DNA of 64,000 nt from Chelonoidis abingdonii. Its lineage: Eukaryota > Chordata > Testudines > Testudinidae. The stretch spans positions 50,194,258 to 50,258,257 of the forward strand of contig NC_133769.1 in NCBI RefSeq assembly GCF_003597395.2, written 5' to 3'. The notes under the pieces are model-generated. The model worked only from the letters and a program-made list of their open reading frames with translations. It did no database searches and was not told the DNA's origin. Below, in pieces: positions 34,765-45,500 of this stretch (position 1 is its first letter; each line of letters begins with the position of its first letter). Position numbers and translations under genes: made by a program.

Positions 34765-36609
34765 GAGGTACAGTCTGATTATTGGTGGTACTTGGTTTTC
34801 TCACGAAGATATGCATGAAGTTACTTGAAGTTCACCAGTGCGTCAAACTAAAGACCAGATTCACCATATTATCATCAGTAAAAGGCACAGAAGGTCACTG
34901 TTGGATGTTAGCATCTATAGAAGTGCCGTGCGTGGCAGTCGTCATGAACTACTAATCGGGAAGATTAAGATTAAGTTAAGGTCCATGAAAAAGATGGGTG
35001 CAACTGGAGCCAAATTTCATCTTGGTAAGTTAAAGGATTGCTCTGTGATGGAGGCATACATCTTGGCAGGCATTTCAGGCCATTAATTTTCAATGATGAA
35101 GAAATCTCAGTATAGACTATCTGGGAAATATTCAAAGAAATAATACAAAATATAGCGGAGAAAGTTATTGGAAGGCATAGGTAAACAAGGAAAAGCTGGA
35201 CAAGCAATGAAACAAGAACTTTTCAAAAAAAAGTATAAACAAGCCAAGACTGCTGGGAAAGCTGAAAAAGTAAAAGTATGGTACAAAGCAGTGAAGAGAT
35301 CACAAAGACGAGCAAAAAAAAATTTCTGGATAGAAGAGGTTGAGCAACCGGAAGAGGCATCAAGAAAACAAGCTATTAAAACAATATACACAAAGGTTAA
35401 ATTGTATGGCACATTCAGAATAACAATGTAAGCAGCAAGAAAGGCTACAGATGAACCAACAACAAATGCCAAAGAAGGGCTGGAAGTATGGAAGAAGCAT
35501 TTTGATAAAATGCTGGAACCTGTAGTTTATCCAAATGCAAGAATTCTAAACATGCTAGATGGACTGGGCAGCTTGTAAGGAAAGAATGAGATATTAGCAC
35601 TGAACCACCATCAGAAGAAGAAATAGAAAGAGTGGTGAAGCAGTTAAAATGGGAAAGCTGCAGGAATAGACAATATGTAACAGCTGAGCTGCAGAAAGCT
35701 GGCAAGATAAGTGCTATCATAGCATTAGGAAAGTTACATGAGATGATACGGGAGTAAGAGGAGGTACAAGATGATTGGCTAAAGGCAACAGCTGTACCAA
35801 TCTTGAAGAAAGGAGATTTTGCCAATCTGAATAATTATAGAGGTAAAGAGTGTTATCAGTACTGGGGAAAAAATCATGATGAAAGTAATTGTCAACAGAT
35901 TTAGAGGAAGTAGTGGATGAGGAAAAGTGCGGCTCCAGACCAGGCCAAAGTTGCCCTGATCAGATATTCACCTCCAACAGTTGACAGAAAAAAGCAAGAA
36001 TCAGGATTAACTATGTTGCTGTTTTCATTAACTTAAAGAAGGCATTTGATTCAGTTTGGAGGGAAGCATTATGGAAGGTAATAAAATCCTATGGAGTTCC
36101 AGATAGGACAGCTGCAATTATAAAAGTTATTTACAAAGACTCCTGGAGTGCCGTAAAAATTGGTGGCAAATTAAGCAACTGGTTCAAGTCAAAATTTGGT
36201 GTAAGACAAGGGGGCATGGAATCACCATTGCTTTTCATCATGTTTTTATATTGGACTTTAAGAATGGTAGATTGTGTTGGAGAGTGTGACATTGGGTGAT
36301 CTAAAGTTAAGCTCTTTAGCTGATGCAGAAGTCATTGTACAAATGGCAGACAAGCTTGAATTAATGGTGATACTCTTCATGATCTTGGAAAATTGGTGTA
36401 GTCATGTTGAACTTACAATAAATGTCAAGAAGACAAAGTGGTTGTACATTGCATCTTTGAAAAGGGACAACAGATAAAGTGTTGAAATGCAACAATTGTG
36501 AATTTGTAGAAGAAGTAAAATCTTCTGTGTACATAGGAAGATTGATGATTCCATCAAGGATGAGGTTAAAAGGAGTTGTACTTTAGCTGCAAGTGTTGCA
36601 CAGAAATTG
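34765..36609 (+). mobile_element. RTE-like LINE (outer element), 5' segment
   Basis: A plus-strand LINE cut at its 5' end. About 34779-34980 encodes the end of the endonuclease: [16 protein letters not shown], a stop where Trp is expected, then DQIHHIIISKRHRRSLLDV and SRHELL (normally GSDH). Reverse transcriptase follows: about 36015-36240 reads VFINLKKAFDSVWREALWKV and GVRQGGMESPLLFIM, and 36274-36477 ends NVKKTKWLYIA. The segment stops at 36609-36619 where another LINE is inserted; the rest resumes at 38412. Stops and shifts make it inactive. Confidence 0.8.
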
Positions 36610-36619
36610 ATGAAATTAT
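36610..36619. repeat. Target-site duplication, left copy
   Basis: ATGAAATTAT here and again at 38402-38411 brackets the minus-strand LINE. Removing the insert with one copy lets the outer LINE read on through KLMKLWAD. Confidence 0.8.
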
Positions 36620-36810
36620 CACCTTTGTCTGGCTTCTCCTCATATGTCCCTCCACAAACGCAAGTTGACACCACACCATCCTGTTTTGTTGCGAGCACGT
36701 TCTTTCCATTTCTGGCTAAAGAGTTTTGTCATGGGATCAGTCCAGTGCATTTTCGGTCTGCTTAGTAGTCGCTTGTGGGCTCTGGGGATCCAGTCACTGA
36801 TGTGGGTTGT

Positions 36811-37237
36811 TCACCAATTGTCTTGCCTGCAGACTACATGACCCACCCATCTCTGCTTTGCGTCGTACATCGTCTGCACTACATTGGTCACCTCAAAATG
36901 CCTTCTAATATCCTCATTTGGTATATGATCACGGAGTAATATCTCACACATTCGCCTTTCCATTGCTTTCTGGGTGACAGTGAATTTATTTTCCTTCCCT
37001 TTCGTTGTTGACCAGCTTTCCACTCCATATATCATTGCTGGCAGAACAGTGGAGTTAAACAGTTCTTTCCTTTTCTTCATGGGCAGTTCATCATCCATTA
37101 GAGACATCTTTATTTTATTGAAACTTGCCCACCCTGCCTTTCTCCTCCTTCTGCATTCCCCTTCGAATGAGTTGTCTCTGTTCAGCTGCTGACCCAAATA
37201 AATATATTTGTTGACCTCCTTGATTAATTTCATGTTT
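36811..37237 (-). pseudogene. Inner LINE reverse transcriptase, C-terminal part
   Basis: Downstream of the inserted LTR the minus strand stays open for about 140 codons: KYIYLGQQLNRDNSFEGE, CRRRRKAGWASFNKIKMSL, LFNSTVLPAMIYGVESW, and KQRWVGHVVCRQDNW. This is the thumb and C-terminal zone of an RTE-type polymerase. Its good preservation shows that the inner element is younger than the outer one. The upstream residues that seem to belong to this frame (above 37238) come from the LTR, not from the LINE. Confidence 0.8.
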
Positions 37238-37869
37238 TGTGACAAAGTTTGTCCTCTACTCTGGTGGGTCCTGCGCTTATTGGCAGATTTGATCACCTCA
37301 GTGATCTTCCCCACAGTCTGGGTCAGCTCCTCCTGTGTCTGATCAGGAGTTGGGAGGTTTGGGGGAACCCGGGCCTGCCCTCTACTCCAGGTTCCAGCCC
37401 AGGGCCCTGTGGATTGCAGCTGTCTATAGTGCCTCCTGCATGACAGCTATAACTCCCTGGGTTTCTTCCCCATGGCCTCCTCCAAACACCTTCTATAGCC
37501 TCACCACAGGACCTTCCTCCTGGTGTCTGATAATACTTGTACTCCTTATTCCTCCAGCAGCACACCCTCTCACTCTCAGCTCCTTGTACCTCTTGCTCCC
37601 AGCTCCTCACATGCATTTCCTCTCCTCTGGCTCCCTCTGGCCTGACTGGAGTGAGCTCCTTTTTAAACCCAGGTGCCTTGATTAGTCTGCTTTGATTGGC
37701 TGCAGGTGTTCTAATCAGCCTGTCTGCCTTAACTGGTTCTAGCTGGTTCCTGATTACTCTAGTGCAACCCCTGCTCTGGTCACTCAGGGAACAGAAAACT
37801 ACTCATCCAGTGACCAGTATATTTGTCCTCTATTAGACTCCTGTACCCCATTCGTTTGGGTCTGTCACA
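37238..37869 (-). mobile_element. Solo LTR inside the inner LINE
   Basis: This 632-bp block starts TGTGACAAAG and ends GTCTGTCACA, so it has TG...CA ends with inverted TGTGACA/TGTCACA termini. It is flanked by the 4-bp duplication GTTT (37234-37237 and 37870-37873). Taking it out with one GTTT rejoins the inner LINE in frame. On the minus strand it contains AACACCTGCAGCCAATCA and a TATA-like GGTTTAAAAAGG followed by GCTCACTCCAGTCAGG, hence the strand. It has no coding sequence. Confidence 0.85.
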
Positions 37870-37872
37870 GTT

Positions 37873-38297
37873 TACAGTGATGATTCCCGCTGAACAATGC
37901 TCTTTCTGCATCCACTTAGTCTTTGACACGTTCACTTCCAACCCAATATCATGCAAAAGTGTTTGCAGTTGCTGCAATTTGTTCTCCAGTTCTGTTATGT
38001 CCTTTGCCAATATTACAAAGTCATCAGTGAAGAGAAGATGCATTAACTGTTTCTGCAAATTCTGATTCTTTCTTCCCAGTTCAATTTCTTGAACAGCGAC
38101 TCCAGTACTGCTGCACACAGCTTCAGTGAGATTGTGTTGCCTTGTCTGACTCCTCGGTGTATATTTTTAATGCACAGGACATTGAATAATGTTATCTGTG
38201 TTGAACAATTGCAGTTAATTTCTTCCAGCAGGTCAATGTACCTCGGGTCGATACTGATATTGTTGAGTGCATTGAGTACAACATTAATGTCCACCAA
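37873..38297 (-). pseudogene. Inner LINE reverse transcriptase, palm domain
   Basis: Two overlapping frames cover the polymerase palm: 38043-38297 with RGVRQGNTISLKL (the G.RQGD.IS motif) and 37873-38118 with LLFTDDFVILAKDITELENK, where FTDD replaces the catalytic FADD, and LEVNVSKTKWM. One frameshift near 38100 separates them. The first Asp motif (IACVDSK..FNLVD) is at about 38290-38330 in a shifted frame. Confidence 0.8.
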
Positions 38298-38401
38298 GTT
38301 GAATGCCTTTTAGAGTCAACACATGCAATATACAATGGTATTTTGTAGAGTTTAATTTTTTCCATGAGCTTTCGAACTGAGTGGATGTGGTCAATTGTCG
38401 A

Positions 38402-38915
38402 ATGAAATTATGGGCTGATTAAAACCATTATGTTTGGTGCCAAAGTGAAAATTGATCAAACCAGTGTACTAATAGTATTCCTCTCTGGTCTGGAAACAGC
38501 TGGATCAAATAAAATTGACATTAGAAGGTTGGAAGCAGTAGAGATGAGAGTTCTTCAGAAGACAGCAGATGTAAAGTGGAATGATTTTAAGACAAATTAA
38601 GAAGTTAGAAGGAGAGTAGGATGCAAAGTCAGGGTATGGATTGGCTACAATTGAAAGATTACAATGGTGGGGACACTCTATAAGACAAACAGATAGCTAA
38701 AGAAAATAATGCAAACAGAAGGAAGGTCAGCCAGACCTACAGGCTGACCACAAACTGGATAGTGTGACAGTGTTTGCTGCAACATGACCAGGCTGGGTTT
38801 AATGGAGGAACAATCCATGGACAAGTCATGGAATAAATGGTGATGCTGCACTCCTCCCCATATCTGTAAAGATGCTTTGGGATGAGAAGAAGGAAAAGAA
38901 GAAAAAGAAGATGTA
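38402..38915 (+). mobile_element. RTE-like LINE (outer element), 3' segment
   Basis: It begins with the second ATGAAATTAT and continues the outer LINE: a frame reading LSGLETAGSNKIDIRRLEAV and MRVLQKTADVKWNDF, which matches the post-RT region (YG.ETW...LR.LDAF.MRCLR) of LINEs. The end is marked by the purine-rich AAGAAGGAAAAGAAGAAAAAG at about 38886-38908, which may be its 3' tail. Confidence 0.7.
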
Positions 38916-39275
38916 TCAGTCCAAAAAAGTCCTTGACTGTCCTCAGACACCATCATCTCTTTTCTTGTTATGGTAATCAGAATATTACAGACTAGAAAAT
39001 TATTATGAACTCTAGCCGCTTCTAAGTAAGATAAAATGTGGCACAACTTTTTTCTTCCAGCTTTAGCATTAACACAAAATGTACTATTTGGATTCTTGGC
39101 TCATACTGTATATGGGTATTAGAGTATCTGAAATCACCTTAACGTATCGATCCAAATCCATATAAGACAGATGGCGATTTGCTTTTCCTGAGGTCCCACA
39201 TTTAAAGTTATTTTTAATAGTTGCATTACTATGTGTAATCACATCATCCAAGTTTTCAGGATTAAGTCTATGGCA

Positions 39276-39881
39276 TGTGATACAGCATGGCCAGAGGGCA
39301 GCAGGAGAGGGTTAGAAGGGAGCCTTATTCCCTGTAAGGGGAAGAAAGTTTGCTATAGATTAACTAGAGCACCTGAAGCCAATTAGAGCACCTGCAGTCA
39401 ATCACATGATAAAAACCCCTGCTTCAGTCAGGCAGTGTGGGAGTTGGAGCAGAAAGGATTGGTGTTGGAGCAGGTAACAGTTTGAAGGTGTAGAAACAGA
39501 GTGGATTGAAGTTAGAGCAGAGAGCTGTTTGAAGGGAAGCAGAGGACAGTTTGGAGAAGTGCTGCGGTGGGCTAAGAAGTCCTAGACCCTAGGTAAGGGG
39601 CACCTGGCTTGTGCAGAGGGAGGGCAGGAAGCCCTCCCACAAGCTGAAGGGCAGGAGACGGAAGTAGCCCAGGGTAAAGAACCGCCAGTTCAAGTGGTTC
39701 ACTACTATCCTCAGGGCCCCTTGGCTAAGAAATCCTAGGTCCCTCCCTCTCCACTCCCCTCCTCAAGGACACAAGTGGGGCAATTAATATTCTAATTCAG
39801 GGGCAAGAAATGGTGCCCTGAATGCCCCCCAAAGAAGAGAAAGCGCGAGACCCATCATAATAGTGCCGGCAATTTGCCACA
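39276..39881 (+). mobile_element. Solo LTR with 4-bp target duplication
   Basis: A 606-bp block from TGTGATACAGCATGG to AATTTGCCACA with TG...CA ends. GGCA flanks it at 39272-39275 and 39882-39885. It contains AGAGCACCTGCAGTCAATCA, a TATA-like GATAAAAACCCC and CTTCAGTCAGGCAG, close to the LTR at 37238 in plan though not in detail. No internal region is present. Confidence 0.75.
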
Positions 39882-39885
39882 GGCA

Positions 39886-40320
39886 TAAGACTTCAGAAAG
39901 AAAACTCATTCACTGACATTGGTTTCAGTAACAAAACCAGCAATATTCCACAATAGCGTGTTTATCTGGTAATGAAACGCAACATATAATTGAATTTAGA
40001 ACCCTGATAAGTAAACCCATTTAGACAACTTGACACAACAGAAGGAAAAATGTTAATGTGTTTTGCCTACTCAAAAGTCCCTGATTTATTGTTTCTGACA
40101 TTGTAGGAAGACTCCAATTCCTTGTTTTGTATTGTAAAATCTGACAAACATTTAGTTGCATAGGGCCATAATGTTAGATGATGGAGATCAACAGAAATGA
40201 GTGGTGCTATGCAGATTTACACTTGGTGGGGATCTGCCCCATAATCTGTCCTCTGCCTTAATTCTGACAAAATGTTCTGAGAGACCTTTATCCCTGTTTA
40301 ACTAAGTAATATCCTCAAGC
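39886..40320. other. No gene seen
   Basis: Non-coding spacer between two LTR-like blocks. Confidence 0.5.
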
Positions 40321-40324
40321 ACCA

Positions 40325-40778
40325 TAGCTGTCAGCTGACCAGGATGAGGGCAGTCTGACCTAGTGGCTGGAGTGGGCAGCAGGCCTAGTGGTAGTCAGTT
40401 GCCAAAGCCAGGGGTCAAAACTGAAGGTCAGGAACTGGATACTAGAGCCAGGCAGTTGAGCCAGAGTTTGTAGTCAGGAGCCAAAGCCAGAGTCAGGGGT
40501 CAAAGCCAGAGGTCAGGAACTTGAGTGAGCAGGATATCAGGGAACGAGGAGCGCAAGGCTGGAAGCAAACAGAGGCAAGGCTGGGAACAAGGTAATGCAG
40601 GAGCAGGCACAGTGGTGGGCATGAGCATTGAGAAGCCAATGAGCTGCTGCTGTTGCTGGCTTAAGAGCCAGCCTGCCGGCCTCGGCAGCCAAGCAGGTTG
40701 CTTGGCTAATCAGGCAGCTGTTGCAGGCCAGCTGTACTGATGAGACTAGCTCCGCTGCAGGCCCTGATTCCTGGTAAC
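40325..40778 (+). repeat. LTR-like interspersed repeat, copy B
   Basis: Matches 22945-23370 (see there), including GGTAATGCAGGAGCAGGCAC and GGTGGGCATGAGCATTG. This copy keeps more of the CCAGAG/CCAAAGCCAG subrepeats at about 40400-40520. It ends near CCTGGTAACAG; a clear target duplication was not found. Confidence 0.6.
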
Positions 40779-40894
40779 AGTAGAATAATCATCCTTTAAA
40801 ATATGAATACCTCCAATATTTACCCAGCCCAGTTTTTATCCCATATACTGTGCATACATCTGAAATGCCAACTGACAGACCTGGAAGCCCACAG

Positions 40895-41145
40895 TTAGGG
40901 AAAAAACCATTCACCGAAATAAAACAGTGAGGCTAATGAACCATTGGAACAATTTACTCAGAGATGTGGTCAATTCTTTATCACTAGGAAGTCTTTAAAT
41001 CAAGGCTTGCTTTTCTGAAAGATATGCCCAGTTCAACCACAAATTGATGGATTCAGTGTGGGAATTATGGATGAAATGCTATGGCCTGTGTTATGCAGGA
41101 GGTCAGGCTAGGTTATCATGATGGTTCTTTCTGGCCTAAACACCT
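40895..41145 (+). mobile_element. CR1-related LINE 3' end
   Basis: One frame reads NHWNNLLRDVVNSLSL, the end of a CR1-type ORF2, then the 3' region GTTATGCAGGAGGTCAGGCTA and GATGGTTCTTTCTGGCCT, the known CR1 3' ending on the plus strand. It is an older subfamily than the copies near 5759 and 58917. Confidence 0.7.
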
Positions 41146-41513
41146 CTGAAACACCTGAGTCTTTCCGACAGAGCAAATGCTCCTCATTAAAGAGATGAGT
41201 AAAACCTTTTCTTTCAAAAATGTCCTGGTAAATAACTTGTTCAAATTATAAGTTTGGTTCCTTTTACTTTGAAGTTTATTCCTAATAATTCTGTCATTTA
41301 GCCTAGTAACTGGTTGGAAAGGCATTTTTATTATTCAGTAGGTGCTGATTGCTTAGTGTCAGCATTACAAGCATTCCTCATAGGAACGAAATAACAAGAA
41401 CTAGCTTTCTCTTAACTTACTGACTTCATAGAATGGTCCCTATTAGAGCGATAGTTAAGAGGCTTCAAATTATGCACAACTGCAGATACTACTGTGGTGA
41501 CTTGGGTATCTAA

Positions 41514-41741
41514 GGCCATGTCTACACTACCACTTACGTTGGCAAAACTTATGTCACCCAGGGATGTGAAAAAAACCACACCCCTGCGTGACATACATTT
41601 TGCCGGCATAAGTGGTATTGTGCACAGTGCTTTGTTGATGAAAGCATCTCCCACCGTCATGGCTATTCCCTTTCGGGGTGGTTTAATTATGTCCATATGA
41701 GAGCTTTCTCCCGCTGTAAGGTCTCCAGTGTAGACATAGCC
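41514..41741. mobile_element. Harbinger-like MITE
   Basis: A 228-bp element with inverted ends GGCCATGTCTACACT and AGTGTAGACATAGCC, flanked by TAA at 41511-41513 and 41742-41744 (TWA-type target). Interior: GGGATGTGAAAAAAACCACA, GGGGTGGTTTAATTATG. The open frames on both strands come from its inverted structure and are not genes. Confidence 0.8.
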
Positions 41742-41884
41742 TAAGTTAGAAGTGCATTTGGAAACCATAACATTTTCTTCCATGAGACAGGGGAATAGTT
41801 TTATGAGTTCCTTCTCCACTTCAGTACATTTCCCTTTAATCTCTGAGTCTAAGTTAATTAAACATGACTTTTACAATCACTGTC

Positions 41885-42520
41885 TGGAGTTCCTCTCCTC
41901 GAGTTCCATCTTAGACCCTCTTCTATTTGACTTCTGCCCCTTGCATTCATCTGAAAACACTCTTGCCAAAATCTCCAATGACTACTTCTTACCTAAACGT
42001 CAGAACAAGTAATCCATTCTCATCCTTCTTTACCTGTTAACTGTCTTTGTCACAGCTGACCATACTCCTCTTCTTGAAATCTTTGCCTCACCTTGCCTTC
42101 TGTGACTCTGTCCTTCCCTGGTTATCCTTCTATCTCACTAATCACTCCTTTAACATGTCCTTCTAAGGATCCTTCTGTTCCCCCCTTCATCTTTTTGTGG
42201 GCGTTCCACAGACCTGTGTCATTGGTCCCCTTCTTTTCTTCTTACTCTATCTCCTTCTGCCCAAATTAAAACCTCAGCCAGTGTCTCTGACATCTCCTTG
42301 TGGATGTTTAGTGGTTGAGTTCAAGTTCAATGTCGCTAAAACATGGCTCTTAATCTTTCTTCCAAACATTCACCACACCTCCTTTCTTGATCACTGTGGC
42401 CAACAGCACCATTCTACCTGCCATTTCTCTCCACAGACTGCTCTCCCATTGTTATTACATTCACCACTGAATCTGGACCCTCTTCTGTCTCCCAGCAGAA
42501 GTACTCTCTGGTAGGCATCA
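41885..42520 (+). pseudogene. L2-like LINE reverse transcriptase fossil
   Basis: In shifted frames the plus strand gives TADHTPLLEIFAS (the FDTVDHTLLL motif with the first catalytic Asp region), HVLLRILLFPP-type linker, and GVPQTCVIGPLLFFLLYLLL (normally GVPQGSVLGPLLF). Later VEFKFNVAKTWLLIFLP matches LNLDKTEVLL. The order is correct for an L2 or other CR1-superfamily LINE. The catalytic YADD segment is missing between the last two. Heavy decay marks an ancient copy. Confidence 0.65.
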
Positions 42521-42524
42521 TGAA

Positions 42525-45500
42525 ACAGCATGTTCATGAGAAGCATAATTAAGAGCATGGAAAATGCTCTCAAGAAGCAGTTGCAACAACACCAGTGAAA
42601 GAGTCCTGGGGAGGAAGGATATATTGTATACCTCACGAGATGAATCAAACTTTGATTTCTAACAATAATTTGAATATACTGTGGTAACAGAGGCTCCTGC
42701 AGTTCCTCCCTCAAAAGGTGGGAGAACCTGACCATGAACAATTATCTACATTGGGTTCCAGCACAGGCCCCATTTCTTTAATACTTGCAAGGGGACCCTG
42801 CCCTTCATGGGCCTTCTTAAGTCTCTCTGGATGAGGGATTGAAATGAAAGTCACGAACCACAATGCGTTTGAGGACATTCCCTCCCTGTGGCTCCTGGAA
42901 GGGGAGAAGCTGGGGAGTCTACAGGATGCCAATAATCTAGTGTCAGCATAGTGAGTTTCGGAAAAACTGGCTGGGCCTGTGAGTCAGGGTCTGTCCGTCC
43001 CTCTTACCCTGGGAATCAGTTGTATTCTCCTCAGGATTGGGGTGAAGGTCCTGGATGGGATTTCCCTCCGCAGCTTCAGGAGTCACTCCTGCAGTCTGCT
43101 TCTTAGGGCAATCCTGCTCATCGCCCCGACTATAACTTCCTTACTTTTAAAAGCCTCCTTCATCTTACATGATTGAGAGGGATGGAAGGGTCTGACACTT
43201 CCTCATCTGTGGGGGTCTACACACCCCATCACAACTGTCTATAGGTACTAGTATTGGTTTTATTCCTTTAATGCTCAATTACTGAAGTTTACTGTAAACT
43301 ATTCTCTGAAGTTTCCAGTTTCCTAGATAACGGTGTATTAATTTAGATTAAATCAGTGTGACAGCAGCCATTTCATCTTTTAATTCCTCTTGTGAATTAC
43401 TCACAGTTAGAAATTCTCCTTACTGAGTCCGTGGATGTGTCCAGTTTCAAAATATGGCTGCTTCTAGGCATCAAAATTGGCCTTCAGCCCTTTTTCCATA
43501 GCAGATATGGCCAGTAAAATTGTTTTTAATGAGACTTCTTCAGAAAACGCTACAGCACCTGCCTCCTCTGAGATTATCTCAGAGCACAAAGAAAATGCAC
43601 AGCTGTTGTGGGAGTCTTGCGGTTTACAGCTGTCACCCACTGTTCATTAGGCCTGGACTTCAGGCTGTCTCTGGATGGATTTCTTGGAAGGTTTTTATTT
43701 AGGTGTCATATCACCAGTGAACGTCAAACAAAAAGAACAAACAAACAAACAAAACAAACAACTTCAGGCAAAGAAACCCAGAAGATCAGTGCCGAGAAAA
43801 GAGAAAACATTCCAAAACTGGAAAATGGCTAGCTGCCACCAGGTTTCATGACCAGCTCCCGGGTAGAGATGCAAGCAGAATATGGGTGTGTGTTAAGTAG
43901 GGGTCCTTCTCTATAAAATTAATGTATAGAGTCTGAGTCTATGTTAATCAGTAACTGTTAACAATGTAACCAGTGGAGTCAAGGGGCCAAATTCAGTGGA
44001 CATATATTGATTTACACCAGCCGAAGATGTGGCCCCATGTAGTTAAAATGGGTGCAAATTAAATCAGAATCAAGTTCATAACCTGTAACAAGAACCCTAA
44101 TCCATGATTATACCTATGCTAATCATGGATTATGCCTTCTTATGCCACTTTACAGGCATTTCCCATTACGAATGTAAAATTACATAGTTATATCATTCCA
44201 AATAAAGTAAAAAAAACTGATATGGATGATGATTTTGTGTCCTGCTGAGCTCTACCAATTTCAATCAAATAAGGAGGGAAACCAAAGTTATTTTTAAATA
44301 TTAACCATGTTTTAATCCTCAAGCAAGGATAGAGAGTGAACATTTTCAAACATCACCACTGGTCAAAAAAAGTGTGTCAATATTATTTAGTCCAGTAATG
44401 AATGGAGAGCAGTTTAAACACATCCCCCTATATTTTCTTTTGTGGGCAGTTTCTTTCATGCTGCACTCACTTGGAAAGTATGGTCAGGGTTTCCTCACCT
44501 GTGTTTAATAGTTGGTGAGATCTGAGCTGTATTTTTCTTCAGAGGGAAACATTTCTCAGAAGCCTTTGCAATTGTCTTAACAATGTACTCTTTGTTTCAG
44601 TTTTAGTGTCCTTGCTCCTGCAAGACATATGTGCGTGAGTACACGTGTATTTCTAAATTGTTCCTTGGCTGGTATGATTCACTGTCACAGCAGAATGGTT
44701 TCTGAGCTTTCATAGCAGGGAGAGCTGAGCTTGGAACATTGAGTCTTAACTTTAACCACACATTTTTAGACACTCCCATGTGAGCAAATGGGAAGATTTC
44801 TTTTCCCCTAAGGTAGATTGGGATTACTAGCCTTTTCATTACCATTTAAATATATAAAAAATACATGTCTCAAAAATTATATTAAGTGGCATTTCACAAA
44901 TAAGATCTGTCTATCTTAGGTACTCACAGTGCTAATCGCCCTATTATCTTGACTCCAAAAATACCACAATAAGATGAGCAAAAATTAATAAAAATGCAAT
45001 GAAAATCTTCAGTCTATTTGATGCTCGCAGGGCAAATAGATACAAAACTGCGCAGAACTTTTCCTTAATTATATTTGTTTGCTGGCATTTTTAATGACAT
45101 TCACGTTATTCACTCTGGAGTGCTGTCATTGACTAAAACATCAGTTCAGAGTAATCCTGGTATAAATTAAATGTGTCTGACCCAAACAAGGCACTGTGGC
45201 TTGGAGTATGGCCCTGTCTTGATGTGCTTAAGTTCTAGCTGATATTTATATTCCCGATTGTACCACAGGATCTGGACATATTTCAAAGTGGCACATTGAT
45301 AGCTTGGAAACAGGGTGTAATCCTCTTATCTATTTGGATGCAAGGAAGGCTTTAATTTTAAATTTTCTATGTGTGGTATGGGCAGCTATTATTTTGCATA
45401 CAGGTTTTTAAAAAATGTATCTCCCAAGACAATTTCCCAGATAATTCTGAATTTAAAAAATGAATGAAATGTTCCTGCCTATCATTTAGCAATACATTTA

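Larger units (their letters stand above)
36620..38401 (-). mobile_element. RTE-like LINE (inner element), 5'-truncated
   Basis: A minus-strand LINE inserted in the outer one. Reading downward from 38401: TIDHIHSVRKLMEKIKLY, then VLNALNNISIDPRYIDLL, RGVRQGNTISLKLCAAVL, and LLFTDDFVILAKDITELE with the catalytic FADD as FTDD. After a solo LTR (37238-37869) the frame resumes with KEVNKYIYLGQQLNRDNSFE and VLPAMIYGVESWSTTKGKEN. The ORF ends close to 36645 and only about 25 bases follow before the target duplication; a very short 3' UTR is typical of the RTE clade. The endonuclease and 5' part are missing, by 5' truncation. Confidence 0.85.
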
